39,176 bases of DNA from a virus, in the IMG/VR virus record IMGVR_UViG_3300002514_000012, positions 57,297 to 96,472 of that record; one strand, 5' to 3'. Every line of letters starts with the position of its first letter. Position 1 is the first letter of the stretch. The position numbers and the translations under genes are program-made. The notes under the pieces were generated by a model that was given only the letters and a program-made list of their open reading frames with translations, was not told the origin of the DNA and made no database searches. Shown here one piece after another: positions 26,649 to 33,802 of the stretch.

Positions 26649-27286
26649 GCGAAATTATCTATCCTAAAGCTATCGGCTTCTATATGCATATCAATATCCG
26701 AAGCATATGAATCGGTGTCATCTTGTAAAAAATGTATAAAATCGAACGGATCTCGATACATAACAAATTGGGATACAGCCTTTGATTTAGAAATAGTATG
26801 CTTGTATCCAGTTATAACATACACTCCAGATAACACCCTATCGAAAGCTTTAGATCTCTTATGTTTACTACCTCCTTTTATTAACGACTGGGAATTTATA
26901 AGAACGACTGCCTTTTTAAGAAATAAACTAGCTTGGCTTAAGTTATACATAGGAGGGGTGGTAATTTTTAGCACGATAGGGGCCTTCAATAGCTCAATCA
27001 AAAGAGAAAAGTATCGAATAGCGGCTTCTTCAGATTCCCACCCCCGTACCTCCCCTACCCAAGTAGAAGGTAGAATGCCAGCAGCTACCGCTGCATCTAA
27101 AGAGACTTTCATTTTCTGTATTATGGCACCAGCATGACTACTTCTCTGAAAAGATTTAATGTTAGGGTACACAAAAGCGTACACTTTTGCTAACTGCCAT
27201 GCTCCCGCTTCGCTCTTAGCTAACTGCTCAACTATGTCAGAAGCTATTATTGGGTCTTGTCTGGATTTGTTTACTAATGTTGGCAT
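26645..27286 (-). CDS. Candidate baseplate hub component (213 aa)
   Basis: Family not recognised with certainty. Near residues 148-180 there is 'SGVYVITGYKHTISKSKAVS' followed by 'QFVMYRDPF', which resembles the closing strands of many phage hub/late-control proteins (G-x-Y-x-V-x-x-x-x-H-x-I ... x-x-x-R). The N-terminal half is helical and mixed ('GAWQLAKVYAFVYPNIKSFQ'). Lying between the larger hub candidate and the spike gene, it could be a second hub subunit or hub-spike adaptor. A good ribosome binding site GGAG lies 5 nt before ATG 27286. It overlaps the spike gene by 4 nt (ATGA). Confidence 0.6.
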   Translation of the reverse strand: MPTLVNKSRQDPIIASDIVEQLAKSEAGAWQLAKVYAFVYPNIKSFQRSSHAGAIIQKMKVSLDAAVAAGILPSTWVGEVRGWESEEAAIRYFSLLIELLKAPIVLKITTPPMYNLSQASLFLKKAVVLINSQSLIKGGSKHKRSKAFDRVLSGVYVITGYKHTISKSKAVSQFVMYRDPFDFIHFLQDDTDSYASDIDMHIEADSFRIDNFA

Positions 27287-27288
27287 TA

Positions 27289-29310
27289 TTACTCCAATAA
27301 ATCTTTTAATGCTGATGATTTAGATATTCTGTATATATTAGCTAGAATATATTTTGAAATATCTTGCTCGAATGATATAATGTTCGAATCTTTATATCCT
27401 GATCTAAATTCTGCTGTCATATTTCGAAGAAGTGCCTGAAATAGAAGGGCTGCATCCTCTGTCCACTTAAATCCTTGGGCTAACATGTTATCTGTAGTTT
27501 GCTGGAGATTTGTAAAAGTATCAAAAAAGAATTTTTGGTAGCTCTCCTCGTTTATTGCAGTCCAAAAACTAAACACAGACCCTTCACCTGTAGGGAGCGT
27601 TTTTTCGGCAACACTTATATACTCCTCTAAAGCATTTTTTATTTGCCTTAGTTGATTCGCCTTTGAGGGATGGGTTCCAGGATGGGGAGTATTGGCTAGT
27701 AGATACTTATACCCATATATCTCCCCATAAAGATAATTATGAATAGTTTTGGAATCACCTACTACTAAAACCGATTCCTCATCATTAGCTATATAAAAAG
27801 CTGGCTTACGAGTACTATCACCTGCGGCTATGGATGCGGCAGTAGGGGCAACTGTCAGAGACTTCCAGTAATCAATTATAAGTTTATTTGATTCGTAGGC
27901 CCAATAAGGTTCCCCAAGGTAATAGCTTGGAAGTAATATTTGCAACCCAGCAAAAAATTTACTTAAAAACTTTTGGATATCCCTATTTTCTGAGGTGTCA
28001 GATATTCTAAATACAAAGTTACGCCCTGTCTCTTCTAGGGCTATTTCAAGACCCTCAAATTCTTCACTCTCTTCATAAAAACTAAACTCAGTTTTGTCGC
28101 TTAAGCCAAGGTAAGTAGGTATCTTCTTGTTAACCAATTCTTGAATATCAGCTTTTAGCGTTTCCCATTGCCTATAGTCGTAAGGGTTGACTCCAGCAAG
28201 TACCCCTCGACCAAGTGATAGATCGGCCTTAAGATTTGTTCCAACGGTGGTTCCAGCAGGATACTCGAAAGGGCCTCCCTTGATCGAGAAACCTTTAAAC
28301 GGTTCTGGTGTATCTACTCTTTGGACTATGGGAATCTCCCCAGTTTGGATCCCCATAACCCCCATAATAACTCTCCAAACCTCCCTATCTACATCTACCC
28401 CAAAAGTTGCACCTACTGGTTCAACTCGCCCAGCCATCTTGGCTCCAAGGCTATGATCTTTTATAAATTTTTCAATAGGGGCTTTTATTTTTTCAAAAAC
28501 AGGCTTTAGCATCTCACTTAAATTTGGAAGAACGATTAGTACATTCTCCATCCCTAGGCTATCCCTGAAATACGAATCTAATAAAGGCTCCAACCATCGT
28601 AAGACCTCCCCGTTGCTTACACCCGTCCGACTCATTGGTATCTCCGTAACGAAAGGTGCAGTATTTGAAATTGCTGTGTTCGTTTGAGTATCATCTGCTC
28701 TTGTCAGAGTGGGAGTTATGGTAAGCGAATACTCCCGAACATTCCCAGAATCATACTTTAGGGATAATGCTGTTATGTACCCTAAGTAGGGACCTCCCCA
28801 GTTTGCGGGGTTTTCTCCTTGCCCATACATAATCCAAACCGCAGTCATTGGGGGCATGTAATTAACTTTAAAACTTACCTTGTCGCTATCATCAAGACTC
28901 ATTAATGCTTTAAACTCATCGACGCTTTTGGGCCGAGCAGGGGTGGTAGAGGTAAAAGTTTTCCTACCTGTTGCGGTAGAACAGAATTGTATGTCTAAAT
29001 CATCATCATTAGGGAGTATAGTGAAATCAAGAAATTTATCTAAAGCCTTGTCATCTAAATCGACACACTTTACTTTGTAAATTGGAGCTTCCTTCTTCCC
29101 GTCAAAATTAAAAGAATGCTCGAATGTTAAAATATTATATCCAGTAGATGCGATCAAGCTTTCGGTCATTCTAAGGTCAGCTATCATATCAGCAAAAGAG
29201 TACTCCTCAACCTTAGTAATGCCCTTTCTACGCTTTTCGAGAATATCATCCATATCTTCGGTTTCATAACCAATCAAGACATTTGGGGTTATAATAGGAG
29301 ACTTAATCAT
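27289..29310 (-). CDS. Candidate baseplate hub protein, gp27/gpD-like by position (673 aa)
   Basis: Large soluble protein with no membrane segments. Residues ~60-100 ('GYNILTFEHSFNFDGKKEAP', 'YKVKCVDLD') and ~155-200 ('VWIMYGQGENPANWGGPYLG', then 'YITALSLKYDSGNVREYSLT') are beta-rich, of the kind found in tail-tube-derived hub domains. The remainder is alpha/beta ('FSFYEESEEFEGLEIALEE', 'NRDIQKFLSKFFAGLQILLP') with a helical C-terminus. It lies after the tape measure and gp53-like genes and upstream of the spike, the usual place for the hub that caps the tube and carries the spike. Assignment rests on context and general pattern, not on a diagnostic motif. It follows the gp53-like gene by 5 nt with no obvious ribosome binding site. 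Confidence 0.65.
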   Translation of the reverse strand: MIKSPIITPNVLIGYETEDMDDILEKRRKGITKVEEYSFADMIADLRMTESLIASTGYNILTFEHSFNFDGKKEAPIYKVKCVDLDDKALDKFLDFTILPNDDDLDIQFCSTATGRKTFTSTTPARPKSVDEFKALMSLDDSDKVSFKVNYMPPMTAVWIMYGQGENPANWGGPYLGYITALSLKYDSGNVREYSLTITPTLTRADDTQTNTAISNTAPFVTEIPMSRTGVSNGEVLRWLEPLLDSYFRDSLGMENVLIVLPNLSEMLKPVFEKIKAPIEKFIKDHSLGAKMAGRVEPVGATFGVDVDREVWRVIMGVMGIQTGEIPIVQRVDTPEPFKGFSIKGGPFEYPAGTTVGTNLKADLSLGRGVLAGVNPYDYRQWETLKADIQELVNKKIPTYLGLSDKTEFSFYEESEEFEGLEIALEETGRNFVFRISDTSENRDIQKFLSKFFAGLQILLPSYYLGEPYWAYESNKLIIDYWKSLTVAPTAASIAAGDSTRKPAFYIANDEESVLVVGDSKTIHNYLYGEIYGYKYLLANTPHPGTHPSKANQLRQIKNALEEYISVAEKTLPTGEGSVFSFWTAINEESYQKFFFDTFTNLQQTTDNMLAQGFKWTEDAALLFQALLRNMTAEFRSGYKDSNIISFEQDISKYILANIYRISKSSALKDLLE

Positions 29311-29315
29311 AAGAT

Positions 29316-29633
29316 TTATTTGGGTAAGATAATGCTATCCCCTACATTAAATCCTTCCATAGGATCCCATACATTATTAACTAACATTACCTGCCACCAA
29401 TAACCAGGAGTCTTATAGAAAAGATAAGCAATTACATCAGGTCTGTGGGCAAAGCTTGCTGGTATAGTGCCTCTTTTATATTGCCCTCTATAAATTTCGG
29501 TTGGATGCACATAATCAAAAGTAGGGTCCCCTACTGAAGTAGTAACATCCACTCCTTTATGCCTTACTGTGACTACACCGTAGTTGTATCTAGTAAGGGA
29601 TTTATTTCCACTATATTTATTTACAAAAGCCAT
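29316..29633 (-). CDS. gp53-like baseplate wedge protein (105 aa)
   Basis: Short wedge protein. The core 'RPDVIAYLFYKTPGYWWQVM' followed by 'LVNNVWDPMEGFNVGDSIIL' is the T4 gp53-type signature (RPD-x-I-x-Y-x-F-Y-x-T-x-x-x-WW-x-x-M-x-x-N-x-x-x-P). The ending GD-x-I-x-x-P is shared with LysM-like domains. gp53 bridges wedge subunits and contacts the hub/tube during baseplate ring closure. It is close to the minimum family length, with a short N-terminal strand region ('LTRYNYGVVTVRHKG'). It follows the upstream stop by 1 nt; AAGGA lies about 11 nt before ATG 29633. Confidence 0.85.
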   Translation of the reverse strand: MAFVNKYSGNKSLTRYNYGVVTVRHKGVDVTTSVGDPTFDYVHPTEIYRGQYKRGTIPASFAHRPDVIAYLFYKTPGYWWQVMLVNNVWDPMEGFNVGDSIILPK

Positions 29634-29634
29634 A

Positions 29635-30561
29635 TTAAACTGAGTCCTTTACATAGCTGGCGTCTGCAAGCCCCAAAACTCCAGGATCCATGCTGAAGTG
29701 TTTGTTATCATCTCCTGTCATAACCACAGACTCCCACCCTGCTAAGACATCCCGATTCTCAGGATCCTGATGTACAAAGGGATTGAGACTGCTACGACGA
29801 TACTCATTCAATTTCATAGATACTTTAATAACTCTAGGTAGTAAAGTGTTTCGATCATAACCTGCTTTCTCGTCATGTGCTATATTATAGCTCTCGCACA
29901 CACAAGGAACATCTTGATAAAGTGCTCCATGTCTTAAACGAATTATAGGTGGAGATAAAGTAGGGTCTTGTGCGCTGTTTACAACGCTAGACCTAATAAG
30001 GTTTACCCAAAACTGAAGAACATCTAACGCGCCTCTACGCCCTTTAGTCGCTGCGCCTCTCCCTGCGATAGCAGCCTCTACATCACCTCCAAACGCTCTC
30101 TTTGCTGCTTCGGGGTTTACTGCGGAAGCGGTATACATAAAGTTTGTATCATATTGAAGCGTGGGGCTGTTCTCTCCACTGTCTTGGAAAACTCCTTTTG
30201 GAATCCCCTCACCGTCTACGGTGTTAACCGAATCATACACAAAGAAATCCCCCCTTTTCTCCACTAATTTTTTATTGGAGCCTATTGCTCGTTTAGATAC
30301 ATGTAAAATATTAGGAATGGTTAGATTAAAGTTAACAGAAAAAGTTCTCGATTTAGATCCTGCATATCCGTACAAGGATCCTCCTCTAGAGATAGGATTA
30401 TAAGTAATAAGATTAGCTTTTTGAGACTCTTTAACCATGATATTCTCAAAGAAATCTAGTACTCGAATAATCTTACTACCTCCTTTATAGAACTCAAAAA
30501 TAAGTTTAGAACGACCTTGCTCTTGAAGACCGTAAAGCTTATTATCCAGGGGAATAGTCAT
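29635..30561 (-). CDS. Tail tube cap/initiator-like baseplate protein (308 aa)
   Basis: Not identified by a unique motif. Residues ~25-90 ('RVLDFFENIMVKESQKANLI' and 'YAGSKSRTFSVNFNLTIPNI') and the C-terminal part ('RLRHGALYQDVPCVCESYNI', then a strand with 'RVIKVSMKLNEYR') resemble tube-fold proteins that cap the distal tube, such as T4 gp54/gp48. In those proteins a strand pair near the C-terminus reads as 'x-R-x-G-x-x-x-x-x-x-x-C-x-x-x-S'. Placement immediately after the tape measure and before gp53 is consistent. A central Gly/Ala-rich loop (~155-185) is probably disordered. Start overlaps the tape-measure stop (TAATG), implying coupled translation. Confidence 0.55.
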   Translation of the reverse strand: MTIPLDNKLYGLQEQGRSKLIFEFYKGGSKIIRVLDFFENIMVKESQKANLITYNPISRGGSLYGYAGSKSRTFSVNFNLTIPNILHVSKRAIGSNKKLVEKRGDFFVYDSVNTVDGEGIPKGVFQDSGENSPTLQYDTNFMYTASAVNPEAAKRAFGGDVEAAIAGRGAATKGRRGALDVLQFWVNLIRSSVVNSAQDPTLSPPIIRLRHGALYQDVPCVCESYNIAHDEKAGYDRNTLLPRVIKVSMKLNEYRRSSLNPFVHQDPENRDVLAGWESVVMTGDDNKHFSMDPGVLGLADASYVKDSV

Positions 30562-32201
30562 TAAGGACCTCCTAGGGCTGGAACGGAGCCTCGATCTGTA
30601 CTCTCCAAGAAGAAAGTGAGCAATTGCCCCATTTGCGAGGCTTGCTCTTCGGTAGAAGTATTGATTGCAGCTAATAACTCATTACCACCAAAAATAGTGG
30701 TAGCAACTCCTTGCTTTATTAACTCACTAGTGCGATCAGCAAACATACTAGTAAACTTATGAGGGTCTAAAGTCTTTCGGTTAATCTCCGAAATGTCCTC
30801 AGCCATCATTGAATCTTGCACGATAGCGGCCACGAGAGAGCCTACGACTGTGATAGCTGCCCAATGGGGTGACAGGGCACCGACTCCTGCAAATTTCCCT
30901 AGACCACCCCCATGTGCTTTCTTAAGTTGTACCATAGTGTTCTGTTTAATAGCAGCGGTGAGTCGTTTAAAATTCCAATCTTCCCTTATCGCTTTTTGCT
31001 TCTCCCAAGCCCATATTAGGCCCTGCACAGTCTTGGTTAACATCAAGGTCTTGATTAAAATTCTAATTGGAGTAGCTAAAAATGTTAAAGTTGCTATAAG
31101 GCCAGTGAAAACCTTAGTAAATATTATTTGAAGAGGTCGAAGTACTTCATTGGAAAATTCTTCAAAGGTTTTCCTATACTGCTCATTAGCCTCAGCCTGT
31201 CTTATATCTAACGCAGACATATTATCTCTAAAGCTAATAATCATTGAAGCTAAATTTCCAAACCCCTCAAATCCCCCCCACGGCTCTAGGATAGCCGCTC
31301 TCATTTGAAGAGGTACATTCTGCAAGGTTTGGTTAACTCTTTCGAAGCTGGCAGCGGCTGTCTCTAGTACACCCATACCCCCTCCTGCTGTGGGTCCTCT
31401 TCTGAAGGCTTGCATCTTATCAAAGATACCTAACATCGCTTCACTCGCCATGGATGAGTTTGCATCAAATGCCTTAGTCATCATCTCAGTAATTAGACTA
31501 TCAGACCCAGCCCCAAGTTTACCTATTAGTGCCATCTGAGTTTTAAGCGCATCTCCAGTTACCCCTAAGGCTCCAGTAATACGCATCGTTTCAGTCATCT
31601 TATCCATAGCTCCTATTAAACGATTAAACGATACACCCGTCTTACTAGTAGTATCTAGAATTGCTTTATTAAGATCTTCAACCCCCCCAACTGACATGCG
31701 ACCAACGGTTAAAGCTGATTTATTAAGCTGTAATAATTGTTTTATATCCAACCCCAAGCTCTTCATGGTAGTCCCTAATTTTAAAGAGGCTGTTGATGCT
31801 CCATGAAGACCAGTCTCTAAGAATTGGAACATCGTCTCACCAGCTTTCATAAAGCTTCCAGGCATCTTGGCTAATGCCATAGTGTTGCCCTTTGTTACTT
31901 GGCCTACAGTTCTATTAACTTGAAGTGTGGTTCTTTGGAGAGTGTTCGCCTCGGCTAATGCTTTTCTTAATGCCTTCTGAGCCTCATTAAGAAGCCCCAT
32001 CTTAAGCCCTAAGTTCTTGGTGTGTTCACCGAAATCTAATACATTCTCCCCAAAGGCTTGAAGTGCTTGGGTGGTAAGATCTAACCTATCTCCAAGAGTG
32101 GCAACTTCAGGTCCAGGCTTTGCCGCGCCACCTGGTTGCTCCACCGAGATCTTGACCTCTTTTTGATAAGTGTAGTTGTATATTAGCTTATCCCAATGCA
32201 T
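30561..32201 (-). CDS. Tape measure protein (546 aa)
   Basis: The sequence is mostly helical with long amphipathic stretches (residues ~35-110, 'LTTQALQAFGENVLDFGEHT', 'LNEAQKALRKALAEANTLQR') and Gly/Ala/Met-rich repeated segments (~110-270). There are two hydrophobic segments, one near 365-385 ('FTGLIATLTFLATPIRILIK') and one near 453-468 ('WAAITVVGSLVAAIV'), as usual for tape measures that insert into the host inner membrane. Length is similar to T4 gp29, so a tail in the size range of T4 is expected if the usual length-per-residue rule holds. Upstream lies the gp26-like chaperone candidate (with an intervening island), downstream the tube cap. Overlaps both neighbours as TAATG. Confidence 0.78.
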   Translation of the reverse strand: MHWDKLIYNYTYQKEVKISVEQPGGAAKPGPEVATLGDRLDLTTQALQAFGENVLDFGEHTKNLGLKMGLLNEAQKALRKALAEANTLQRTTLQVNRTVGQVTKGNTMALAKMPGSFMKAGETMFQFLETGLHGASTASLKLGTTMKSLGLDIKQLLQLNKSALTVGRMSVGGVEDLNKAILDTTSKTGVSFNRLIGAMDKMTETMRITGALGVTGDALKTQMALIGKLGAGSDSLITEMMTKAFDANSSMASEAMLGIFDKMQAFRRGPTAGGGMGVLETAAASFERVNQTLQNVPLQMRAAILEPWGGFEGFGNLASMIISFRDNMSALDIRQAEANEQYRKTFEEFSNEVLRPLQIIFTKVFTGLIATLTFLATPIRILIKTLMLTKTVQGLIWAWEKQKAIREDWNFKRLTAAIKQNTMVQLKKAHGGGLGKFAGVGALSPHWAAITVVGSLVAAIVQDSMMAEDISEINRKTLDPHKFTSMFADRTSELIKQGVATTIFGGNELLAAINTSTEEQASQMGQLLTFFLESTDRGSVPALGGP

Positions 32202-32734
32202 TAGAATTCGACCTCATTAAAATTAGACATATAGTTTCGATTGGTTAGATAGGTTCTGTAGTTCTCAGATCCCAATAGATCCTTAGTATCTACAATGTCC
32301 CTATAGGTAATCTCCCTCTTTTTATATAGATTCCTTACAGCCGCTGTGGAATTTTCAATGTCTGCGGAATCTAACTTAAACGCAGATAAAAGCATGTTCT
32401 CCCTAACTCCTGAGCGGTTTAATGCGCTACTTCTAAAGATGCCTGTCGAAGTCCTCTCATTGCCTACTACAAGAACTAGGTGGGTCTCTGTGGTAGGGCG
32501 AGAATAGTTAAAAAGGATTAAGTCTCCTGGCTGAACCCAAGAAGTGGAAATAGGGGATGGCTTGATTATCTCCTCAACATTTTCTTGAGTTACAGGATTA
32601 TTTTGTAAATAATTTTTTGCCTCTGGTGATCTTTCGGATAACCCCATAGTAGATACAGCGTTAACAAGCCTTACTAAAAAATCTACAACAATATTTTGAA
32701 TTCGTGTTGAAGCCATGCTATTAATATATAGCAT
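32201..32734 (-). CDS. Conserved-type phage protein of unknown function (177 aa)
   Basis: First gene of the long minus-strand tail block. Middle part 'WVQPGDLILFNYSRPTTETH' followed by 'LVLVVGNERTSTGIF' gives a beta-barrel impression. The C-terminus contains 'NLYKKREITYRDI' and 'SENYRTYLTNRN', a Y-R-T-Y ending I associate with small proteins of T4-like marine phages, though I cannot name the family. The GDL-x-x-F phrase recalls NlpC/P60 enzymes, but no Cys/His catalytic pair is present. Two starts are possible: ATG 32734, or ATG 32716 (residue 7, MASTRIQ); neither has a clear Shine-Dalgarno. The stop overlaps the tape-measure start (TAATG), so it may be a tail-completion or assembly factor, but that is inference. 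Confidence 0.6.
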   Translation of the reverse strand: MLYINSMASTRIQNIVVDFLVRLVNAVSTMGLSERSPEAKNYLQNNPVTQENVEEIIKPSPISTSWVQPGDLILFNYSRPTTETHLVLVVGNERTSTGIFRSSALNRSGVRENMLLSAFKLDSADIENSTAAVRNLYKKREITYRDIVDTKDLLGSENYRTYLTNRNYMSNFNEVEF

Positions 32735-32743
32735 CTTAATTAA

Positions 32744-32749
32744 AGAAGG
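32744..32749 (+). promoter_or_regulatory. Ribosome binding site of the 97-aa gene
   Basis: AGAAGG five bases before ATG 32755. It is the only clear Shine-Dalgarno in the short divergent gap 32735-32754 and supports this small plus-strand gene as real. Confidence 0.6.
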
Positions 32750-32754
32750 TATTA

Positions 32755-33048
32755 ATGGATGATAATGTAGATATTGAAATTGTAGATTTTATGGATTTGA
32801 TCAACCATACTTTAAGTAATGATTTTGTGAATAAGTGGAAATTTAAGTACTCTGAAAAGTTTATTAAACACTTTCAGTTAAAACTTCTAGAGTACTTAAA
32901 TAAACAAAGACCTTTAAAGCTTAATACTTTATATCTTTACCTTACTAAAAAGTGTAGGTATTCTAAAGAAGTAGTAGATAACTTCTTTGAAACTATTGAT
33001 ATAGATCTTTATTACCCTTTCATCTTTTCTAAGACGAAGACTTCTTAG
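32755..33048 (+). CDS. Small acidic/helical protein of unknown function (97 aa)
   Basis: Not recognised. It is a small, largely helical protein rich in Asp, Lys, Tyr and Phe ('MDDNVDIEIVDFMDLINHTL', 'SEKFIKHFQLKLLEYLNKQR'), without Cys motif, signal peptide or membrane segment. A good ribosome binding site and codon usage like its neighbours argue that it is a gene. It is transcribed away from the tail block and toward the nuclease gene, whose end it overlaps by 20 nt, with both stop codons inside one inverted repeat. Being in the same island as a nuclease and a primase, a link to DNA replication or recombination is possible but unproven. Confidence 0.62.
   Translation: MDDNVDIEIVDFMDLINHTLSNDFVNKWKFKYSEKFIKHFQLKLLEYLNKQRPLKLNTLYLYLTKKCRYSKEVVDNFFETIDIDLYYPFIFSKTKTS
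33029..33048. repeat. Inverted repeat holding both stop codons of two convergent genes
   Basis: CTAAGA (33029-33034) and TCTTAG (33043-33048) form a 6-bp stem with an 8-base loop. The plus gene ends with TCT TAG in the right arm and the minus gene ends with TCT TAG in the left arm. It could fold as a weak bidirectional terminator, but no strong T-run follows on either strand, so this is only a possibility. Confidence 0.35.
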
Positions 33049-33802
33049 CTTTAGCTTCTTCAATAATTTTATTGATTGAACAAGCATCATTGAATAAGGT
33101 GCATATATTCTTGTACCCACACCAATTGCAAAACTCGTTTTGTTGGGGTGGGAACTGGTCCTTTTTTAATTTTCGTATTTTCCACACATCTTCAATAACG
33201 CTCCGAACATGCGAAAGTACTTGCCCTTCTGAATATTTCACCGAAACGAAATTATCTGTGACAGGGTAGTAATGAGATGCTACTATCTTTTCGAGAGGAA
33301 CATTGTAAATCTTGTGGACTGCGTAAACATACCCTTTCAACTGAGTGTCCTGAAAAAGCTCAACTTTGTCCTTTTCTCGCCTCCCAGTCTTATAGTCTAT
33401 AACTAAAACTCCACCCTCTTTTCCTTGGATTATGCGGTCGATGTAGCCTATAATGGATATATCGTTATCCATGTCTAGTTCAAAGTATTCTTCAACTGAC
33501 CTCGTTTCTTCTAGACTGGCGTTAAAGCGAAGGAAATTCTTCAGACATGGTTCAATCTTCTTATGGTAAGCTTTTGAGAAAGAGTAATCATCAATGTACT
33601 TTTCTCCTATTTGAGCTAATTCACTGTAAGAAGTAGCTTTATACCCTTCTTCGAATATTTTATGGATATAAGACCCAAAATGCAAAGCGTCCGTATTATT
33701 ATTGCCTGTCTCATCCAGCCGATCAGTGTACCTGTATTGGTATTTTAAGCGGCATTGATTAAATGTATTGCGTTTCGATTCAGAAATTTTATTTATAAAC
33801 AT
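33029..33802 (-). CDS. PD-(D/E)XK nuclease with Fe-S-type cysteines, Cas4/RecB/AddB-like (257 aa)
   Basis: The catalytic core of a RecB/Cas4-type nuclease is visible: 'SKRNTFNQC' (C17), H47 in 'FGSYIHKIFE', D122 in 'GYIDRI', D136-Y-K138 in 'VIDYKTG', and a trailing 'QLKGYVYAV' helix. Cysteines C17, C225, C228 and C234 (CNWCGYKNIC) give the one-plus-three pattern that binds a 4Fe-4S cluster in Cas4 and AddB. Expected role: processing DNA ends in phage recombination-dependent replication, possibly with the uvsW-like helicase nearby. I chose ATG 33802 over ATG 33817 because AGGTGA lies four bases before it (33807-33812). That ATG overlaps the primase ATG on the other strand within CATG. No helicase domain is attached. 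No CRISPR genes are seen, so a Cas4 role in spacer acquisition is unlikely. Confidence 0.85.
   Translation of the reverse strand: MFINKISESKRNTFNQCRLKYQYRYTDRLDETGNNNTDALHFGSYIHKIFEEGYKATSYSELAQIGEKYIDDYSFSKAYHKKIEPCLKNFLRFNASLEETRSVEEYFELDMDNDISIIGYIDRIIQGKEGGVLVIDYKTGRREKDKVELFQDTQLKGYVYAVHKIYNVPLEKIVASHYYPVTDNFVSVKYSEGQVLSHVRSVIEDVWKIRKLKKDQFPPQQNEFCNWCGYKNICTLFNDACSINKIIEEAKAKKSSS

Noticed and set aside
26715-27137. 140-codon plus-strand ORF opposite the 213-aa gene
   Set aside because: Antisense shadow; the minus gene has a good ribosome binding site and overlaps its neighbours in the normal coupled manner.
32201-32734. NlpC/P60 peptidase call for the 177-aa protein
   Set aside because: Only the 'PGDLILF' phrase fits; there is no Cys-His catalytic pair in the right order.
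33790-33797. TATAAATA on the minus strand near the nuclease start
   Set aside because: Located inside the first codons of the nuclease, so it cannot drive that gene.
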